From Paenibacillus piscarius (lineage in GTDB: Bacteria > Bacillota > Bacilli > Paenibacillales > Paenibacillaceae): a stretch of 64,000 nucleotides of DNA. The notes under the pieces are model-generated. The model made no database searches. It saw nothing but the letters and a program-made list of their open reading frames with translations, and was not told the DNA's origin. The stretch lies in contig NZ_JAIEUI010000004.1 of the NCBI RefSeq assembly GCF_022234545.1, positions 418,298 to 482,297 on the forward strand. Reading direction: 5' to 3'. The position numbers were made by a program, and so were the translations under genes. Positions 60,313 to 64,000 of this stretch are shown here, in pieces (positions within the stretch are counted from its first letter, which is position 1; each line of letters starts with the position of its first letter).

Positions 60313-61938
60313 ATGTTCAGAGCCCTGATTGTCGATGACCAATATTTTGCCTTGCTAGGCCTCCAGCAGGGAGTGAACTGGAGCGCGCTTGGCGTGTCGG
60401 ATGTCTGTCTGGCGGAGAACGTGGATCAGGCGATTGATGAGCTTACCCGGCAGCCTGTCGATTTGCTGATCTGTGACATCGAAATGCCGGGCAGGGACGG
60501 TCTGGAGCTGCTCGCCTGGGTGAAGCAGTCCTCTCCCCGCACGCTGACAATTATGCTGACCTGCCATGCCGATTTCGAGTATGCGCAGCGCGCGATATCT
60601 CTGGGCGCTTTTCATTATCTGCTCAAGCCGGTAGATTATGAGGAGCTGATGAAGGTCTCCCGTGAGGCGCTGGCCGAGATCAGCAGGCAGAAGGAGCAGC
60701 AAGAGTTCGAGTCCCTGATCCGGGAGTACCGGAGAAAGTGGGAGCATCAGCTGCCGCTACTGGTGGAACGGTTCTGGCAGGATATTCTCAGCCAGCGGGC
60801 CGCCCCTGTCCTGGAATCGCTCACCATCCCGGCGCATACCTACAATCTGGACCTGCGGCCGGATGACCGTTACTTCCTTGTGCTGCTCGGGCTGGAGCAG
60901 TGGAAGGAGAACCTCAGCGCACGGGATGAGACCATTATGGAGTACGCACTGCGTAATCTGGCAGAGGAGCTGTTGTTACATGGGCTGGAGGGAACCGTGC
61001 TGCAGGATCAGGCCGGCCACAACCTGGCAGTAATCTATGTACGTGATGACTTGAATGCAGTCCGCCGCAAGCTGGAGCAGAACGGCCAGAACTTCCTGAA
61101 TACCTGTGAACAGCTGCTGCACTGCTCCTTGTCCATCTATATCAGCCCGGGCGTAGTGCTGTCCGAGATCATGAGCGCCTACACTTATGTTACCGAGCGG
61201 GAACAACGCAATCTGACCCATTCACGTCAAGTGTTCAGCCCGGAGGATCAGGAGCATGGCCGGAATACGCCGCTGGAGGCTCTGCCCCAGGCTGCACCGA
61301 TGCATATCTTCGGCGAATGGGCCACCCTGCTGGAGTCCGGGGAGCTGGAGGAGCTGGGGCGGCGCGTGAACCTGTGGTTCGCAGGGATCCAGGCCGAACG
61401 CTGGACCAGCGAGCTGCACCGCCAGCTCATCCACGGCATTCTGTTCATTCTTCACACCGTCCTGGCCAAAAAAGGCCTGTCCGCCCACGCCTCAGCGGAG
61501 CTGAAGGCGCTGATGGAGAAAGAGAATTATCCGCGGCATTCCGCCACTCTCCAGAGCTGGGCGATGGATTGTATGCGGGCAGCCTTGCGGTTATTGCAGT
61601 CCAGCAACAATGTATCCTCGGCCACGGTGTCCAAGATCAGGCAGTATATCCGCTCGCGTCTGAGTGAGGAGATCACCCGGGATGAGCTGGCTGCGTATGT
61701 GTACCTGAACCCGGCCTATCTCTCCCGGCTGTTCAAGAAGGAGACCGGACTGTCAATCTCCGATGTGATTATCCAGGAGCGGCTGCAGAAGGCCAAGCAA
61801 CTGCTGGAGGGCACCGAGCTGAAGATTACCGACATCGCCGAGCAGGTTGGCTACACCAGCCTGGGCAGCTTCTCCAACCTGTTCAAGCGGATCACCGGCA
61901 CCACGCCGCAGCAATACCGCGCGCGGAATAAGAAGTGA
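60313..61938 (+). CDS. YesN-type response regulator with AraC domain
   Basis: 541 aa from the ATG at 60313. Receiver domain (about 1-120): VDDQYFALLG, Asp in LICDIEMPGRDGLELL and Lys in LLKPVDYEEL. The middle part (130-430) is variable. C-terminal AraC DNA-binding domain (about 440-541): RLSEEITRDELAAYVYLNPAYLSRLFKKETG, and ITDIAEQVGYTSLGSFSNLFKRITGTTPQQYR. It likely activates the lpl-like operon directly upstream in response to the kinase. Confidence 0.9.
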   Translation: MFRALIVDDQYFALLGLQQGVNWSALGVSDVCLAENVDQAIDELTRQPVDLLICDIEMPGRDGLELLAWVKQSSPRTLTIMLTCHADFEYAQRAISLGAFHYLLKPVDYEELMKVSREALAEISRQKEQQEFESLIREYRRKWEHQLPLLVERFWQDILSQRAAPVLESLTIPAHTYNLDLRPDDRYFLVLLGLEQWKENLSARDETIMEYALRNLAEELLLHGLEGTVLQDQAGHNLAVIYVRDDLNAVRRKLEQNGQNFLNTCEQLLHCSLSIYISPGVVLSEIMSAYTYVTEREQRNLTHSRQVFSPEDQEHGRNTPLEALPQAAPMHIFGEWATLLESGELEELGRRVNLWFAGIQAERWTSELHRQLIHGILFILHTVLAKKGLSAHASAELKALMEKENYPRHSATLQSWAMDCMRAALRLLQSSNNVSSATVSKIRQYIRSRLSEEITRDELAAYVYLNPAYLSRLFKKETGLSISDVIIQERLQKAKQLLEGTELKITDIAEQVGYTSLGSFSNLFKRITGTTPQQYRARNKK

Positions 61939-62032
61939 GTGGGACGGGCGGGGGACAGTAGGGACATTAGGAGGGTAGGGACAATTGGGGCACCTGGCAC
62001 AGGAACCGCTGCGCTGGCCTGCGCCTGCACAT

Positions 62033-62265
62033 TGTAATCGGTTTTCCGATTACATTGGAGCCGATTGCCCCGCGTCTGCACATTGTAATCGGTTTTCCGA
62101 TTACATTGGAGCCGATTGCCCCGCGCCTGCACTTTGTGATCGGTTTTCCGATTACATTGGAGCCGATTGCCCCGCGCCTGCACTTTGTAATCGGTTTTCC
62201 GATTACATTTGGACCACGCGCCCACGTAGCGCCGAATGTGTTCGGTTTTTCGCATACATTGGGCC
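62033..62265. repeat. Tandem hairpin array C, 51-bp unit, about 4.5 copies
   Basis: Units begin at 62033, 62084, 62135 and 62186 and a degenerate one near 62236. Each starts with a perfect hairpin TGTAATCGG-TTTT-CCGATTACA, then a spacer ending CCGCG-C-TGCAC. The sequence differs from arrays A and B, but the plan is the same: a TTTT-looped dyad with TGTA at its foot and a GC-rich half with CTGC. One unit has a TGTGATCGG variant (62135) that still pairs by G-U. It lies between convergent genes. Confidence 0.9.
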
Positions 62266-62304
62266 TAACTGCCTTCGCCGCCGCACTCCCCATACCTGCC
62301 GCGC

Positions 62305-62343
62305 AAAAAGAGCGAAAGGGCTATACGCCCCCTCGCTCTTTTT
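62305..62343. terminator. Bidirectional terminator
   Basis: Stem AAAAAGAGCGA / TCGCTCTTTTT with GGG / CCC in the loop, between the YesN-type gene and araA. Confidence 0.9.
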
Positions 62344-62373
62344 AACATGCATTACGCTAACAAGTAACTCTTA

Positions 62374-63798
62374 TTACTTAATAATTACATACTCCAGGCC
62401 AACCAGCTTGGCGTAGGTTACGATCTGATCAGTAGTGAGGTTCAGTGATACGACGGTGTGGTGGCCGCCACCGTTCTCGATCCAGGCTCTCACGCCGTCC
62501 TGGAAGTTCGGCTTCACCTGCCAGAGCACGCGGGCTACCGGCAGCTTCGGAGCCGGAACCGTTGGCTCGAACGCAGTAACTTCGTTGATCAGCAGCTTGT
62601 AGTGTGTACCGAAGTCGGCCATCGATACGACCACGCCTTCACCAGCCTTGCCGTCGAATACGAGACGGGCCGGGTCTTCACGATCGCCGATACCCAGCGG
62701 AGAGACGATGATCTTCGGCTGGTTAGCGGCCAGGCTCGGATCAACCTCCAGCATGTGGGACTGGAGAATCGCTTCCTGTCCGGCAGCCATTTCGTAGGTG
62801 TAATCCTCCATGAACCCGGTGTTCTGGTTGTGGCTCATCACCTTCATCAGGCGGTCCAGAGCAGCGGTCTTCCAGTCCCCTTCACCGGCGAAGCCGTAGC
62901 CTTGGGCCATCAGACGCTGAACAGCCAGACCAGGAAGCTGCTTCATGCCGTGCAGATCCTCAAAGTTGGAGGTGAAGGCATTGTAGCCGCCTGCATTCAG
63001 GAAGCGCTTGAGGGCAATCTCGTAGCTGGCCTGCACCTTAACGCTGGATCCCCAATCTTCCTTGCTGTACGTGCCATAATCAACGGCATACAGCTTGGTA
63101 TATTCTGCGAACAGGGCATCGATCTCTTCCTGCTTCACTTCATTCACATAAGCGACCAGATCGCCGATACCGAAGTAGTCCACGGTCCAGCCGAACTGGA
63201 TCTGGGCTTCTACCTTGTCGCCTTCGGTCACGCCCACATTGCGCATGTTGTCGCCGAAACGGGCAACCTTGATGTTGAAGCTCTCGTTATACGCTACGGC
63301 AACGTCCATCCACTCGGCAATCTGCTTCTGGACTTCCGGACGCTCCCAGTATCCTACAACAACCTTATTCTGTTTCTTCAGACGGGCATTAATGAAGCCA
63401 TACTCACGGTCGCCATGGGCAGCCTGGTTCAGGTTCATGAAGTCCATGTCAATGGTTGCCCACGGAATGCTCTCATTGTACTGGGTAGCCAGGTGCAGCA
63501 GCGGCTTCTGCAGCAGCTTCGTGCCGCGAATCCACATTTTGGCCGGGGAGAAGGTGTGCATCCAGGTGATGACACCGGCAACCTCGTCGCGATAGTTCAC
63601 TTCTTTCATGATGGAAGTGATTTTGTCGGCGCTGACGGCTAAGTCCTGCAGCACCAGCGGATAAGGAAGCACCCCGCTGTTATTGAGCGCATCGGTCATC
63701 TCCTGGGCATGGGCCTTCACTTCACCCAGCGCTTCATCTCCGTACAGGTGCTGCGATCCTACCACAAACCAGAATTGCTTGCCGCTTACTGTTGACAT
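62374..63798 (-). CDS. araA: L-arabinose isomerase
   Basis: 474 aa from the ATG at 63798 (GAGGATGA upstream). It matches AraA by eye throughout: FWFVVGSQHLYGDEAL at the start, VITWMHTFSPAKMWI, PLLHLATQYNESIPW, MDFMNLNQAAHGDREYGF, GFAGEGDWKTAAL and GGGHHTVVSL near the end. The metal Glu and His residues (GEGDW, and the late HH) are present. It converts L-arabinose to L-ribulose. Only this gene of the ara set is here; it may be read from a promoter near 63800-63945. Confidence 0.95.
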   Translation of the reverse strand: MSTVSGKQFWFVVGSQHLYGDEALGEVKAHAQEMTDALNNSGVLPYPLVLQDLAVSADKITSIMKEVNYRDEVAGVITWMHTFSPAKMWIRGTKLLQKPLLHLATQYNESIPWATIDMDFMNLNQAAHGDREYGFINARLKKQNKVVVGYWERPEVQKQIAEWMDVAVAYNESFNIKVARFGDNMRNVGVTEGDKVEAQIQFGWTVDYFGIGDLVAYVNEVKQEEIDALFAEYTKLYAVDYGTYSKEDWGSSVKVQASYEIALKRFLNAGGYNAFTSNFEDLHGMKQLPGLAVQRLMAQGYGFAGEGDWKTAALDRLMKVMSHNQNTGFMEDYTYEMAAGQEAILQSHMLEVDPSLAANQPKIIVSPLGIGDREDPARLVFDGKAGEGVVVSMADFGTHYKLLINEVTAFEPTVPAPKLPVARVLWQVKPNFQDGVRAWIENGGGHHTVVSLNLTTDQIVTYAKLVGLEYVIIK

Positions 63799-63940
63799 AT
63801 CATTCATCCTCTTCTCTATTGGAATGTAATCTTAAAGCGTAATCGGCACTCCGGTGAACATTTGGACTTCCGGCCGCTGTTGTCCCCAGATTTCTTGATT
63901 AGAACCGCTCTTCGCGGTCGAAATCCGGTGACTGCTGACT

Positions 63941-64000
63941 AGAGTAAAGGACTGGTGTATAGCCAGCCCCTCCTCATCAAACCGTACGTGAGGTTTTCCC
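63941..64000 (-). mobile_element. 3' end of a group II intron (domains V-VI), running off the edge
   Basis: On the minus strand GGGAAAACCTCACGTACGG (63979-64000 side) is the 3' half of a domain V hairpin with its GAAA loop; the 5' half lies beyond the window. Next is a domain VI-like hairpin GGGGCTGG ... CCAGTCC with a bulged A before CTCTA (63941-63978). Introns of this type carry a reverse transcriptase upstream in the same sense. The exact 3' boundary is uncertain. Confidence 0.7.

Noticed and set aside
62458..63642. 394-aa open frame on the plus strand
   Set aside because: Antisense shadow of araA.
63810..63860. cre site before araA
   Set aside because: The best match (CTTAAAGCGTAATCGG) has four mismatches to the consensus.

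Overview
The window reads as chromosomal DNA of a spore-forming, motile, polysaccharide-using Firmicute, most likely a Paenibacillus. Supporting signs are an alpha/beta small acid-soluble spore protein, several copper-amine-oxidase-N (stalk) and SLH-type envelope proteins, a YesM/YesN two-component pair beside an LplB/LplC-like sugar ABC system, an acetyl-xylan-esterase-like CE4 enzyme carrying a CBM36 module, a Vat-type streptogramin acetyltransferase, strong AGGAGG ribosome sites and a GC-rich background. No rRNA or tRNA gene is visible.

Layout. 1-5.5 kb: cut stalk-domain protein, MerR-controlled flavocytochrome-c-like lipoprotein, UvrC-like nuclease. 5.5-18 kb: hydrolase, LytTR/DUF3021 pair, MarR/quinone-reductase pair, QorB-like reductase, NlpC/P60 protein, catalase-like protein, lipid kinase, phosphotransferase, CdsA-like enzyme. 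18-24 kb: a polyphosphate-polymerase-like (VTC) operon with DUF4956 and a Cthe_2159-type lipoprotein, divergent from an OmpR/histidine-kinase pair and sharing with it a control region of four phased TTAA words. 23.9-25.7 kb: vat and a CE4-CBM36 esterase with a cre site. 25.8-28.96 kb: an AT-rich island with a leaderless cell-wall-hydrolase-like protein, a SigO-like sigma factor behind a perfect LexA-type box, an RsoA-like partner, a coupled 66-aa protein and a lipoprotein. 29-38 kb: sugar nucleotidyltransferase, TetR/SDR pair, decayed regulator genes, TPR-SMI1-Imm51 immunity fusion, extra IF-3, ABC exporter with a structured leader. 38-50 kb: TPR protein, KinB-like kinase, AIM24, GNATs, SASP, HprK, diguanylate cyclase, SLH-like protein, cytosolic chemoreceptor, WYL regulator. 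50-54.6 kb: cycA behind a glycine riboswitch, then a duplicated and rearranged segment. 54.8-62 kb: ABC sugar importer plus YesMN pair. 62.3-64 kb: araA, then the 3' end of a group II intron running off the right edge.

How parts work together. Several regulator-target pairs can be read from DNA sites: MerR with a 19-bp-spacer promoter, MarR with two matching operators, TetR with a palindrome downstream of the SDR promoter, a glycine riboswitch with an attenuator on cycA, and a cre site on the esterase. Three ~51-52-bp tandem hairpin arrays (16.2, 49.1 and 62.0 kb) share one architecture with different sequences.

The strongest candidates for something undescribed are the SOS-linked SigO/RsoA island, the multi-branched leader RNA whose stem holds the start codon of a 27-aa hydrophobic peptide ahead of an ABC exporter, and the shared TTAA control region of the polyphosphate-like operon. 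All assignments were made by eye from sequence; no database search was run.
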